Origin: Gracilariopsis chorda
Taxonomy: Eukaryota > Rhodophyta > Florideophyceae > Gracilariales > Gracilariaceae
Reading direction: 5' to 3'
Assembly (NCBI GenBank): GCA_003194525.1
Contig: NBIV01000032.1
Coordinates: 310,001 to 374,000 of the forward strand
DNA: 64,000 nucleotides
Shown: one piece after another, positions 40,829 to 52,525 of the stretch
Position numbering within the stretch: the first letter of the stretch is position 1
How the letters are laid out: each line of letters starts with the position of its first letter
Program-made: the position numbers and the translations under genes
Notes under the pieces: model-generated
Seen by the model: the letters and a program-made list of their open reading frames with translations, nothing else
Database searches by the model: none
Told to the model about the DNA's origin: nothing

Positions 40829-41908
40829 TCACCTAGTCTTGCCGAATTCGGATGCAACGTCTGGCCAATTATGAGGGAAGACGGCCTCTAATTCACCGCC
40901 AAGGAAGGTGGGAATGGACTTGGGCGGGATGTATTTGCCTAGAGTGGCAGATGGGTCATCATCTGCTATCCAAACGATCTTCTCCTTGGCGCCTGTGTCG
41001 ATGATGGGACTGATGGCAGTGTACGCAGCTCGAATGGTGGTTGGGTAATTCAAAAGGAAGACACGCCCCAGTCGATCAGGGTAATACTCCTGCAATGTTT
41101 GTATAGCGTCCTTCACAATGCGGTATGGAGTGTTTCTGCGTATAGACCAGTCTCGAAAATCGAGGAAGATAACCATATCATCCAAAATGTAGGTGTGGGC
41201 AAAATATATGGACTCGAGGAATGAGAACATTGCATTCTGGAACTGGAGCTTGTCCACTTTTTTCTTGTCGAGGAGGCGGATCAGGCCGTAGGCGACGGGT
41301 TGTTTGCAGGTGTCGGGGTTAGAGATAATATGCATCGGAAAGCATGCATCTGGATGGATCATGTTGGCAGCGCTGTGGGCGAGATAGTGGTTGATGTTAG
41401 TTTTAAGACGCCATGTCAGTGTGGTAGTTATCATGGTCATGGCTTCTTGAGGATTGCCCTGCCGTGCTCTCAAGAATTGGGTTTCGAGGCGGATACGACT
41501 CTGTACGCTGTCGTGTAGCTCGGCAAAGAGACGATCATGTGCCATGGACGTGGCGTATTTGCTGTGCGGTGCTCCCAGCGGACCGATAGCTTCGTCGATC
41601 AATGCACTGAGCGCGGTGAGGGGCGTGGACTCTTGTTGCGCATCAGGTTGTAGAGCGTGGGAAGAAGAATTGGCGTGGAAAAGCTTTCGTACGGATACGT
41701 GCGGAACTGAAACATGAGGCACGTGTGGTAGAGGCACGTGCGGTAGAGGCACGTGCGGTAGAGGCACGTGGGGGATATGGGGGCGTGAGCACGAGGACGG
41801 GGGTGGCGGGGTGTCGTCGGACGGCGATTTTGGGGACGGTGGAGGCGAGGTAGCGCTGTCCGAGGAGTGAGAATGAGCGGCGCTGTTGAACGGGATATAG
41901 CGACGCAT
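40829..41908 (-). CDS. SEC14-like protein with CRAL-TRIO domain
   Basis: 359 residues from ATG 41,908. Residues 1-75 are Ser/Pro-rich and contain tandem PHVPL pentapeptides (HVPLPHVPLPHVPLPHV at about 45-65, encoded by a 15-bp DNA repeat). A CRAL-TRIO N-like helix lies at about 125-165 (FLRARQGNPQEAMTMITTTL, TWRL) and the lipid-binding domain at about 185-350 (PVAYGLIRLLDKKKVDKLQF, DDMVIFLDFRDWSIRRN, YPDRLGRVFLLNYPTTIRAA, IPTFLGGELE). SEC14 proteins exchange phosphatidylinositol and other lipids between membranes. The specific ligand is unknown. Intronless; divergent from the nucleolin-like gene. Confidence 0.85.
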   Translation of the reverse strand: MRRYIPFNSAAHSHSSDSATSPPPSPKSPSDDTPPPPSSCSRPHIPHVPLPHVPLPHVPLPHVPHVSVPHVSVRKLFHANSSSHALQPDAQQESTPLTALSALIDEAIGPLGAPHSKYATSMAHDRLFAELHDSVQSRIRLETQFLRARQGNPQEAMTMITTTLTWRLKTNINHYLAHSAANMIHPDACFPMHIISNPDTCKQPVAYGLIRLLDKKKVDKLQFQNAMFSFLESIYFAHTYILDDMVIFLDFRDWSIRRNTPYRIVKDAIQTLQEYYPDRLGRVFLLNYPTTIRAAYTAISPIIDTGAKEKIVWIADDDPSATLGKYIPPKSIPTFLGGELEAVFPHNWPDVASEFGKTR

Positions 41909-42721
41909 GTTAGTGCGCAAAGTGGGGTAAAGACGTAAAACGCGGACTGTAATGTTCTATTTGATGAACAGCAGCAACAGCTCAAGATGCCTGCACATAA
42001 GTGGGGGTCGGGAGGGGTCGGGAGGGTGAAGGAGGCGCGGGCAGTTACACGGGAGCCGTTTTGAGTTGGGGGGTGGTACTTTCGCGGCGCGAAGTACGAA
42101 GACAAGTAGCAATTACGGAGCAGCTGCTCGAGCTTGCGCAAGGGGCACTAATGCTTGATTTGACACGAGAGTTGACTTGTCAATGGCTCGTCTGCAGCCG
42201 CGCGTCCACAAAAGGCATGGAGCACAACTTTCACTGGTGCGGAACGGCGCGCCGTTGCCGAGCGCGGTCCACGGACGGCGGTTGCGCTAAACCGCAGCAG
42301 TCACGCAGCGTACTCAAGCCTCATTCGCCGACCTCCGCATTACAGACAGCGCATGACGCATCCGTGGCTCACGTTGATCGTGTCTCAGTTTTCAACTTTC
42401 GGAGTGACAGGCGACGTTATGCCGCTGTAAGCATGGTTCTACGTTTCCTCAGCGGCCAAGGGCTACTCGTACAGTATATCTCCACTGCCGCGGACGACGG
42501 CGGTCGGATCATGCATTACTCCACCTGCGGTACAGACCGGCACTTTCGCTTCAAGAGCTCTTAACCCTCTGTTTGATCCGACGTTTCGAGCCGCCTTTCT
42601 GGTTCCAAAGGCGCAGGTTTGACAAACCTCCTCCACCAGCATACTAACTTCGCCTTATTTTACCCCCCCTGCTAGTCCACTCACTCTGCAAGAACCTTTG
42701 TACTCACTCGCGTAAAGTGCC
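41909..42721. promoter_or_regulatory. divergent intergenic region (SEC14-like / nucleolin-like)
   Basis: 813 bp between two starts. Open reading through part of it (42,001-42,564) has no protein-like blocks and no ATG at its start, so I treat it as chance. CTTAACCCTCTG lies near 42,558 and a pyrimidine-rich stretch just before the ATG at 42,722. Confidence 0.4.
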
Positions 42722-44436
42722 ATGGGATCCGCAAAAAAGTCCTCGAAAAGAAAGAAGCATGTGGACTCGGTTCACAAGGCCGCCGAACTCGACGTGCAAC
42801 CGTCTGCACAAGTGAAGGCCTCTAAGAAGCACAAAGTCAAGTCCAGCACTCCATCTGCCGTCGTGGCAAATCCAAAAGCCGCTCAGCTGACCGCCGTGAA
42901 ATCCAAGTCCAGCTCAAAGAAGGATAAGAAGAGCAAGAAGGCTAAAAAGAAGCCGCCTACTCCATCTTCATCTGAGGACGAATCGGAAGACAGCCAATCA
43001 AGTCAAGACGAAAGCGAACAACCGCAAGCACAAAGCGACTCGGCTCCTAGCAGTAGCTCGGACAGTAGTGACTCGGGAGATCGAGCCGCCGATGGCGGTA
43101 AGCCGAGTGGAACTGATAAGCAACAAATTTGCGCAAATGGCAACGCAGGAGATGATGACTTTAGCGAAGAAGATTCCAGCAGTGATGACGAACCCAGCAA
43201 ACCGCCCGCAGAGGTCGAGAAGCCAAAGCAACTGAAGAAGGGGAAACAGCCTAAAGACGATAGCTCTTCAAGTGAAGAATCATCTTCTTCTTCTTCTTCA
43301 TCAGATGAAGAACCAGCCCCAGCAAAGGATAAACGAAGAAAGAAAACTGAATTGAAAGCGAATGGACATGCGTCTCCGGAAGATGATGATGATGACAGTA
43401 GCGAAGAAGGCTCTGATGATTCTGATAATGATGACGAGCCAAACAATTCCGCAAAGCACAAAGGCCCATCTAAGAAATCTGCAGATGCTGCAGAGGAAAG
43501 TAGTGATTCGGACTCTGACGACAGCTCTTCAAGCGAAGAAGAAAAACCGAAGAAGAAGTCTGTCAAGAAGGCAGAAGAAGACAGTGCTGAAGACGAGGAC
43601 AGCTCCGACTCTTCTGATTCAGATAGCGGTCCAGAAGAACCTGGTCGAGAAACAAAACACGTAAAGACTACATCGAAGGAGAAGAAAACAAAAAAGGAGT
43701 CATCTGAAGAGCACAGTTCTGACGAAGATCAGGAAGATGAAAAAGTACCGATGGATATAGATCAACAATCCACACCTGAAAAGAATTTGAGCGCACAACA
43801 CGTAGGTCAGAAGAGGAAGCAGGACCTTGACGATCAGAATTCTCAACCTTTCAAGAAACATGAACCTAATGTGCGTCCAAGCGATGATTTAAGGGTTTTT
43901 GTTGGTGGCGTACCGTTCTCGATAACGGAGGATGAGCTAGGGAGCTATTTTTCCGAATGCGGTGAAATAACTGACCTGTTCCTTCCTCGTGACAGGGAAA
44001 CCGATCGCATACGAGGATTTGCATTCATCAGTTTCGCAAATAATCTTGGGGCTAAAGCGGCCATGGAGCTGGACGGCTCATTACTGAAGGGTAGACACTT
44101 GAGGGTAAATCCCGCTGGATCGAAGCCCGGCGGAGGGTCACGAGGAGGTGGCCCTCGAGGTCGCGGTGCTCCTCGTGGGGGAGGACGTGGTGGTCGGGTG
44201 GATACATGGGTGGGTTTGGAGATGGATTTGGTGGAGGTCGAGGAGGTTTCAGAGGTGGCCGTGGTGGAGGGCGTGGCGGTGGGATGCGAGGAGGAAGAGG
44301 ACGAGGATTTGGAAGCCGCGGAGGATTTGGAAATCGTGGAGGATATGGTGGTCGAGGGGGGTTCTCAGGAGCTCCGAACTTTACAAACGGGGGTGTTACT
44401 GGAACAAAGACCGTTTTTGATGATGACAGTGACTGA
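42722..44436 (+). CDS. nucleolin-like RRM/RGG protein (one frame break in the RGG tail)
   Basis: ATG 42,722. Residues 1-385 alternate Lys-rich and Ser/Asp/Glu-rich tracts (SSSEESSSSSSSSDEEPAPA), the pattern of nucleolin/Nsr1/Nopp140. One RRM lies at about 390-465 (LRVFVGGVPFSITEDELGSY with RNP2, GFAFISFANN as RNP1). An RGG tail follows (SRGGGPRGRGAPRGGGRGG). Near 44,193 the frame carrying the tail changes: downstream GGFGDGFGGGRGGFRGGRGG and a natural end VFDDDSD lie one frame away, stopping at 44,436, while the original frame runs as non-RGG sequence to 44,617. A one-base assembly error or a real lesion would explain this. Likely role: nucleolar pre-rRNA processing. Confidence 0.8.
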
Positions 44437-44632
44437 CCTGTCACCGCAGCTACCGGTGGACTTGAATAACTATGAGACCATGTGGAGTGGCGTGCTTCGC
44501 TATACACGCAAAATCGCTTCTCAAAGCAAACTTTTAGAGGTTACCCACATTCGAAGGTGTAGTTGTATGCTTCCTGTGGTGGGCAAGTATCTAAAAGTGC
44601 ATTTAGTGCATGTATAGAGGTTCGCAACAAGT

Positions 44633-45819
44633 TCAAACTACTTTCGCTACGGTGTCAGCGAACCAGTGTTGGCTGTCGTAGTATGTTTCCTGCACTGCGA
44701 AGCCTATGGAATTCAAGGCACTGTGCATACTCTCAACTGTGTACTTCCGGGAGGATTCAGTGTGTATAGCCTCGTACGCCTCAAAGACGAACTCATGTCT
44801 TTCGGGTTCATCTCCGTTTCCGGTCGCACCTGAAGTGTTCATGTAAACAGTCTGCTTCTCAGTGGAAATCAAGTAACTAACGGCTGTCCCGTCCATCGGA
44901 TCGTATGACGCGTAATGCTTAAATTTCTTTAGATCGAAGGTTGTACCCAGTTCTCGATTCATTCTGGACAACAAGTTCAAGTTGAATTTTCTGGTCACAC
45001 CAAGCGAATCGGAGTAGGCACGAAGTGTCATTTCTGGATTCTTCTTTAGATCAGTGCCAATCATAAAGAGATCTCCCTGCTTGAGAGTACTTCCAATTTC
45101 CCTTAGGAAGGCCACTCCACCGGATTTACTGAAGTTTCCAAGTGATGATCCTAGGAACAGGACAAGTGACTTTCGTGGTCGAGAATCAACTACGAATCGA
45201 ATGCCTTCTATGTACTCCGCAACAATCCCGTGAACGGACAAAGCATCACGTTCAAAGTGGTGTTCCAAGGATTTCCCTAGCAACGTCATCGCACGATATG
45301 AGATATCTATTGGAATGTACTCAAACTTCACACCAGCGATAACGAGCGCCGTGAGGAATACCCTGGTTTTTCGACCATCCCCTGCGCCGAGTTCTATAAC
45401 GTTGATAATCTCGGAATCACTTACATCTCCAAGGTGATTCTCGACTATTGCTTTTGAATGAGTTCTCAGGATTTCCATCTCGCATCCGGTCAGATAATAC
45501 TCCTCTAAATCCATAATTTGCGCAAACAATTCTATTAGTGAAGAAAGAAGAGAGATACAAACGTTCAGTAAGAAATACCCCCAGGATGTGATGCGGTTAG
45601 CAACTAAGCATCGAGGAATCCAATGACTCTCTCGGATGCTATCGGGCTGTTCTATGAAGTACGAACCGTACCACTCCCGACATCATCGTAGAAGTACATC
45701 GATGAAAGTTGCTTTTGCGGTCGAGAAAGTCCTTGGATTACGTGTAAACGAAACTGTTTCAGAGCCTCATCTTTGTTTTCTTCTTTAATCACTGTTACGT
45801 CGAAATTCGATTCGGTCAT
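44633..45819 (-). CDS. EgtD-like histidine-specific methyltransferase (two exons)
   Basis: Exon 1 is 45,819-45,672, intron 45,671-45,532 (140 bp, GTACGG..TAG) and exon 2 is 45,531-44,633, giving 348 residues. Splicing restores the family block YFYDDVGS-ELFAQIMDLE followed by EYYLT. SAM-binding motif VIELGAGDGRKTRVFL, then SLVLFLGSSLGNFSKSG and LKQGDLFMIGTDLKKNPE; C-terminal DSQHWFADTVAKVV. The family (PF10017) contains EgtD, which trimethylates histidine on the way to ergothioneine. No EgtB-like part is fused and none is in the window, so the pathway assignment is inference. The size matches EgtD (about 320). Confidence 0.82.
45532..45671 (-). other. intron of the EgtD-like gene
   Basis: 140 bp, donor GTACGG, acceptor CACTAATAG. 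Joining the exons (phase 1, a split Glu codon) gives the conserved VGSELFAQIMDLEEYYLT. Confidence 0.85.
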
Positions 45820-46520
45820 TGCGGCAGTTTGAGTTGCAGAACAGCGGGCGAAAGAACAAAAACTAGCCTTTCGATCCTTTTCTGCGTACAAAGCGGAGTG
45901 GTTCGGCAGAATGCGAGGGTAAAGTACGTCCGAGTGCCCGACCAACGGAACGAAGACTTATATAGATGTGAGAAAGGCAATACTACCTCCTGGAAATTAG
46001 AGGTCCGCTAACCCTTTAGCCATCTTGCTTCTTATAGGGTATAAATGACAGCCACACCGAGGTACAAAGGTCAGCTATTCATGGCACTAGCAGGTAATTG
46101 GACAGACATGACGATGACAACAGGTACAGCTCCTCATGAGATATCCACGGCAAGGGTTGCCTGTAGATAAGAAAAACGATTCGCCGACAGGACCGCCCAG
46201 ACCTTCGTGACTTAGATTCTTCTTCGCATGTGTGGTGGGCTACGGGTTTGTCCTGTCCTAAATGATCCAGAAGCTTAGTGTCACCAAGTTGCACACAATG
46301 GACCGCCTGAATGGCTTAATGCTATGATTCTCAACTCGCGTTCTTGTCTAAGATTACAACGAGCTGCGCATATGCTACTCATCTCCGTGCAAATGCTCCG
46401 TGCATCTGGGCCACATGTGTGCTCCTCGACAGCCAGCTGTCGAGGCTGCCGAACGAATAACAACTAGTGTGGCCTCCATATCTATGCTTTTCTTTTATGC
46501 CATCGTACTAATCACCGAAC

Positions 46521-46589
46521 TGGCATCCATGTCCACCTTGCATCCTGCTGCACCTTGCACCTGCAGATTACAGGTGGACATGGATGCCA
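46521..46589. repeat. hairpin with 18-bp perfect arms
   Basis: TGGCATCCATGTCCACCT (46,521-46,538) and AGGTGGACATGGATGCCA (46,572-46,589) are exact complements around 33 bases. A smaller palindrome (CTCGACAGC..GCTGTCGAG) lies 100 bp upstream. Its nature is unknown. Confidence 0.8.
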
Positions 46590-48259
46590 AACATTCAGTC
46601 CTTAATTTGCTGTAGAAAACGGTGACGGAGGGGTGGTTGGACTGACACCTATCGTGCTGATTGGTAAAACTGACCGGATGGAACGCAGATTTGTGAGTGA
46701 CCGGGATTCTTTGCAGTCTCGCATGCTTTGTTGAAGAAGCCAATTGCATCGTATGGGGTTGCATGGGCTCTAAATGCCCCATTGCGGGCCCATGGGAGCA
46801 ACATTTGCTCTGATAAAGAACTCATATACAGTATCGGTTATTGTGTGGCTCAGAAGGTTTCTCTGTGTGACGAAGGAGGCCTTGCTCCCCTTTTTTCTTG
46901 GCAAGTGCGGCGACGGCGGTCGGGCTATGTTCTACATGTAAGTGTTTGCACGTGCCGTTCGTGTGTGCGCTCTGGCACGAAGTTGAGAGGTGGACAGGCC
47001 TTATGCACCTAAGAAGCTTACGTGATCAGCAAAAACAAGGGCGGACAGACTGGTACTCTTTTTGTGAAACATACCATAGCTCAAACTCCACTTCCTAATT
47101 TTGTGCTCTCCATTATCACCTTTGTGTCGCTTTAAATAAAACACGTTTTGCATGACGAAGCCCCGATAGAGCATAGAATTGATGTTGGTTTCTCGTTGGC
47201 GTTAAAAAAAGCTCCGAAAACGAGTGGTATCGAAATAGAGATAAGGGGTATTTAGTTGACTCTGAGGATCGATCTTGGTGTAAAACTAAACGGTTACAAA
47301 CTGCTTGATGCAGAATCATCATCTGAATTTCAGGGGAGTGTTAAAGACCTTCAAATAGGCTACAGTAGAATTGAGAAACCTAATTGTGCCAACTAATTTA
47401 TATATCGCGTTATCAAGCCGGTTTTTGTTGGTTAACGTTGGTCGTTCATTCTATTCAGGTGCGTCCTCAAGTGTTTAGAATGATGTTTCGTCACGGATAC
47501 CACTACAGTTGAAGCTCTCCAAACGACAAAGACCGACGAACCAAAGGTACTCTATTGTGCTAATCTTAGCAAAAACTAGCCATAATTGTCTATGCAACAA
47601 GTACAAAGGCCATTTTCAAGGGTTGTTCAAATAAAGTCTTCCTATCAGCAAAGCAAGCAAACCTCCAAGCAAACAATCATTTCATGTGGTCGAAAGTCAA
47701 ATCTCATGAATATAGAAAACCAGTAAAACAAACAGAAGCAGCACCTTTTCTTTTATGTTTGTCTAACCAAACCAGTTGTGTTCTTGGTACCAGAAAAAAA
47801 AATTACGGCATCGTTTCTTCTCACGTAGACCGGGTTTGAACAAAAAGGAAAACCGGTCGCGACGGAATAGAGAAGTATAGATCATTATTAAAAAAGCTGG
47901 GCTTTTCACATCGACGAGCCGAGCCGAGCCGACTGTTCACAGTTCCAACCGGCATTGGCTGCCATCAAAAGGGCACCGTGATGGTGTGAAAAGTGCGCTT
48001 TCTGCTCAAATTTGGATCAGCTGAATCTACTTGAGCGTGGCTGGACACGCAAAAATCTGATCGTTTTTCGGCTGGCTGCTATGGCTTTGTTTATAGTTCT
48101 CTTTATAGAAATCTGCGTATAATTGTCCTGAAAGCAAATAAGTATTTCCGGTACTTGGCTTTACTTTTTCTGAAAAAAAGGGATTCTAACGCTCAAATAT
48201 ACAAGCTGTTAACTGCTTGGTTCAGATGACTTTATTTTGTGCGGCGGGCAGAGACCGGC

Positions 48260-48493
48260 TCAAAAACCTTGTCTCAGATTGAACTCGTGGGGCTCACAGT
48301 ACAAGGGTATACCCTTTTTGCCAAGACAGGGAAGGTTGGTAAGGAGGTAGAGCATAGCACGAGACTTGTGTCCGTGAGCGGCTAAGGAGGACATCACGAC
48401 GTTGGAAGTTTCTTGAGCTCCAAAGAGATGGACCTGATATGTGCGGCTGTAGTGCACCATAGGTGTATCAATCAGAATGAGATATCTGCGCAT
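48260..48493 (-). CDS. small hypothetical ORF
   Basis: 77 codons from ATG 48,493 with protein-like composition (YQVHLFGAQETSNVVMSSLA, LLTNLPCLGKKGIPLYCEPH). It could be the last exon of a spliced minus-strand gene, since short coding-like frames lie upstream at 48,507-48,880, but I could not find a consistent splice. Not recognised. Confidence 0.2.
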   Translation of the reverse strand: MRRYLILIDTPMVHYSRTYQVHLFGAQETSNVVMSSLAAHGHKSRAMLYLLTNLPCLGKKGIPLYCEPHEFNLRQGF

Positions 48494-49183
48494 GTACGCA
48501 TGCGAACTAACTTACAATGATAAGATACGACTGCGGAATCGCCGCGATGGAGTTGATTTGGAAGAAGAGGAGAAAGATACGCTGATGGATGGAGGTATCC
48601 GTTGGTAACCTTACGGCTGACAGGTTTCTCACAATGTCGTCTCCGTGGAGTCCAAGACGGCAGTGGTGAGAGCTATTGGCTGCAGGTGCTGTTGACAGCA
48701 CCTGACATCAACAGGATGCAAACGATGGCACGGATGGCTGTCGACGTGTCGCAGAGAGCAAGCAGCCGGCTTACAGTCAAAGTTACAGTGCGCACGATGA
48801 TTGGCATCTCTGATCGCCGTTGCACCACACCGATGCACACCAGACAGCGTTGAACCTTCAGATAACTTCCCTTCACCATTCATTCACCATTCATTCACCA
48901 TTCGCACGCCCTTGCACGCTCTCCCGACACGTACATCGCTGCGCTGCATGTTCGCCGCGCCGCCCCTCCCGCCCCGCGTTGCACCCGCGCTTCACCGCCG
49001 TAACGCGCTCCCTAATCTCCATCACTCCTGTGCCCGAGACTCTCTTCCCGCAACAGGGCGTCCTCTCCCCGTTGCATCTCACCTCTTGCTTCCACCACAC
49101 AACGCGCGCATCTTGTTCCCCAACCTCGCTCCCCTTCACCCGTCGCTTGTGCTCTTCGCAATTCCGCTGCACTTGTTTTGACC

Positions 49184-49921
49184 ATGTCCTTTCCTCTCAC
49201 CTTCCCCGAAGACCCCACCTTCCTCCCCCAACAAACCCGTCGACCTCGCTCCCTATTCTCCCACTTACGTCACCCCCGATTTCATCGCCATCATACCACG
49301 TTGGGCACGCAGATATCCACCCATCCCTACCCCGACCCGGCAGCTCAACCCAAACCAATCTACATATACCCCGGCCTGCTACGCTTTGCACGAGACGGCG
49401 CTATCCTCTTAGATAATCAGTGCCCTGCCGTGCTTTTCAAATGTCAAATGTGTAACCATCAACCCAACTCATCCTCATCTCAACAACACACGTGCCACCA
49501 TGAAATGGCCTGCTCCATCTGCCTGGACCCGTTCACTGGCAAGGATTTAGTTCGCAAACTCCCGTGTCATGCCAATCATATTTTCCATTCCAAGTGTATT
49601 CTCGACTGGTTTGCCGTTCAGCAACGCTGTCCGCTTTGCACCGAGTTTGTGTCCAGCGCATGGCCAACCCTCAAGCCGTATCGATCTGATCCGCGAACGT
49701 CCCAACTCGCACTGCGCCGTCGCTTTCGCGACCGTGCCTCAAGTGTTCGACAACGCTTGACATCTTCATTTCGTCGACACTCTTCTATGAATCAACCCTC
49801 CCCCTCGGATGCACCAATCATCCAACAACCCGGCCTCCCAGCGCCCCGAATAATTCGCGTATTGTTTGTCCGTCTGGGCCGCCTCTCGAAGAGGACCGCT
49901 ACCACTCGAGCCCGGTTCTGA
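49184..49921 (+). CDS. RING-H2 finger protein
   Basis: 245 residues from ATG 49,184. The N-terminal 100 residues are Pro/His/Arg-rich with no clear fold. A RING-H2 finger lies at about 108-150: MACSICLDPFTGKDLVRKLP, then CHANHIFHSKCILDWF and QQRCPLC, with the C-x2-C ... C-x-H-x2-H-x2-C... C-x2-C ligand order (one extra His before). The tail is basic (RRRFRDRASSVRQRLTSSFR). RING-H2 proteins act as E3 ubiquitin ligases by binding an E2. No membrane segment or substrate domain was seen. Intronless; upstream DNA is CT-rich. Confidence 0.78.
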   Translation: MSFPLTFPEDPTFLPQQTRRPRSLFSHLRHPRFHRHHTTLGTQISTHPYPDPAAQPKPIYIYPGLLRFARDGAILLDNQCPAVLFKCQMCNHQPNSSSSQQHTCHHEMACSICLDPFTGKDLVRKLPCHANHIFHSKCILDWFAVQQRCPLCTEFVSSAWPTLKPYRSDPRTSQLALRRRFRDRASSVRQRLTSSFRRHSSMNQPSPSDAPIIQQPGLPAPRIIRVLFVRLGRLSKRTATTRARF

Positions 49922-52525
49922 GGACTGAGTTGCATCAAGATAGGTCTCGTGAAGACAGGGCTCAGGATTGCAATGCCGACCTTGCAAATAATCCAAGAGG
50001 CATGTCTCAACAGAGAATTAGGGGCCCCAGAACTTATTCCTACATTGTTCATGATAACGTGCGAATGGAAATGAATCCATACATACCTGTGTAGGTTTCA
50101 TATCCAGAAGCATCTCTTGCGGAAACATGTATTTTTTCTTTCTACTTGCTTAACTGGGTCCCTGATCCTTGAGTAATGGTATTTCAAATGAAGTGTAAGG
50201 CTTTTTCCAGATGCGTTTTACGGCTCTCGATTACGAAACGAGTAGTGCCTCTTACCAGTCCTACTCATTTCTTATTGAGCTTCAACTAGTGACTCCTCTA
50301 CGAATTACACTCATACTTTCGTCTTTCATTTTCCAAAGAACCGTACAGAGTAGTGGTATAGAACAAGGTCGAAGATCCTACTTTGCTCTTTGCTTCGGTA
50401 CGATCAACGGATGGTTTATCTCTTTCCTTTAGAACTCAGGACTTGCGCAAACTTAGTCTGCAAGACATTTTCACCGTGCTAAATACAACCATGCGCATGC
50501 GCGTTGCTCTTATAGGTTACCATGCAGAGGCACCTATGCTCTTTCTCACAGACTTCAGTTACAGAGAGTTTATACATCTTACTTCGAAGAGCGGGCAGCA
50601 GTTGATCAGGAGGATAAAGCAGAAAATAGTGGTTGTGAAGTGATGTTTCGAAGGGCTACTTTTCTTGTCTTGTACAGGATTTGTCATCTGCTTTCGTGTT
50701 GAGAGGATGGTATAGGATGTCAAGCTTTCGAAGCTAGCTTCTCACTGGGTTGCTCTATACGGAGACGCAGGTTGCAATACATATTCGAGAGTGCAAAACA
50801 GTACCCACCACATGTGATTACCTATACACATGAGCTGAGTCAATAATCATCAAATACTCACGCATGACTATAGGATCACCTCTCCTGTATGAGAGCGTTT
50901 CGTCGACCAGGACAGTCCTACTATAACGCCCCAATGAGACATGTCTCTACATCGAGTGCACACACAGGTACGACTGTAGAGTGGACAGTATAACGCGATG
51001 ATTTCTTTTGCCAAGGGATAAGCAAGGCCACTTTGAAGCAAGGATGATCTCAGTGAACAAGGATCTTAAATAGCCATTTCAACTTTGAGCGTATGTAAAG
51101 TCCAGGCTTGGCACAGCAGATCTTCGAAAAGGTTTGTTCATGTGTTGATGAATTAAGATGTGTTGGAACCAAATGGGACTCCTCAACGTCCGGACGGATG
51201 GGCGATGCGATCCACAGGAAAGTGATTCAGATCACTACAAAGTCTTCTTGAATTGCATGTATAAAGATTAGTGCTTGAGATAAATGCGGAACGAGGGGTT
51301 GTTTAGCTCAAGGACTGCGTAAAGGCAAGACATACAGGTTTACCACTTGTACGCCTACTTTTTAAGTGATCTAACAAGACAGATGTCCACATAGTTGTAG
51401 AGAAGTGCAAGTCGCTGAATTCGCCACCCAACCTACTAACTTTTACACGACGTCTTCTCGTGCTCTACTAGAAAGGCATTTGATCTTTGTCACGTGTGCT
51501 AGTAGGCGGTCATAGTTCGGGAATTCCCAAGAATTCCCTTAGCCAAGATCTGTCATCACAAGGAGTAAGTTGTGGGAACAGTTAGCAATGTATCAATAGA
51601 TTCTTATTCATTTCTTTTTATGGACCATGATCCTAATTCTGAATACGTCTTCGCCTATAGCGCCCGTTTAGTCAAAGAAGCCCTCTCCATCTAGGAAGGT
51701 CAGCACCGCATCCATACGAAGCGTTAAAAACGTAGTCGCTAAACACTGACTGGCTATATTCAACTCCACTGTTTTAAAGATTCAATGGTTTGAGATAGTT
51801 ATCGAGTTTCGTAGAAAAGAGCGTGGCAGATAATTCACTACAACCATTAAACCATGGTAACATCATTTGCGGGAACTCCTCTGAGATTTGTGAAAGAATC
51901 GCCTATTCTTAATACTCCTGATTCCGCTGCAAGCATGTTCGTCGAACCTTCATAGCGCTGCGTTAACTGTTTTGCCTCTGGTATCTTACGAGGCCATCTG
52001 CCCAAAACTCATTAACACTGCCATTCAGCCCAGGGCGTTATTTACCGCTGTTGCAGTCTAATCACGTCTAATCACGTCCGCTGACCTTCGTGTACCAACG
52101 GTACCCAGATGATCATCGCAATTAACTAACTTACCCAAGAGAATTGTCAGCTTTGTTCATAATCTTTGATCATCACCCTATGGTAGTGTGTTGAGCCGCA
52201 AAAAAACATTCATTTTTTAGATATTCAAAACGTGTAAGAAGGATACGCTTGTATCCGCCCTCGTATAGAGAGCACCGTCGTCGTCAGACTGCTTTCTTGA
52301 ATATAGGAGAGTTCGAAGGGTGTTTCATTTGTTTTCATGATCGAGATTGGTGGCACCATTTAAGACTTGTCAACTTCCCATCCGAGAGCAGCAGAACTTA
52401 TACTCGTCCGTACCACTTGTTGCACGTACTAGGAATTTGGGGATAATATACGAGGTGTCCCTCTGTGTCGTAGAGAACTGGTTTCGCAAAGACGCCGGCG
52501 CTGCCTTTCTGCTGCAGAAACCAAG
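49922..52525. other. 2.6-kb interval without a supported gene
   Basis: Only short ORFs in several frames (such as 50,383-50,643) with no recognised motif. Composition is AT-rich with many stops. The last part must include the eIF3i promoter. No transposon block was recognised. Confidence 0.4.

Larger units (their letters stand above)
45820..49183. other. 3.4-kb interval without a supported gene
   Basis: It separates the EgtD-like gene (-) and the RING-H2 gene (+). GCTAACCCTTTAGCC lies at 46,007-46,021 and a TATAAATGACA box-like sequence at about 46,040. An 18-bp-arm hairpin lies at 46,521-46,589. Positions 46,600-48,250 show only chance ORFs. A small minus-strand frame at 48,260-48,493 is listed separately. 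Confidence 0.4.

Noticed and set aside
42001-42564. 187-codon plus-strand frame between the SEC14-like and nucleolin-like genes
   Set aside because: Starts with GTG, has no motif, low-complexity start, and lies in a divergent promoter interval.
43003-43566. 187-codon antisense frame inside the nucleolin-like gene
   Set aside because: Ser/Leu-rich mirror of the acidic Ser repeats; a shadow of the real frame.
48673-48879. Minus-strand frame resembling a signal-anchored small protein
   Set aside because: Could not be joined to the nearby 48,260-48,493 frame by a plausible intron, and the gap of 30 bp with GT..AG ends is too short and breaks the frame.
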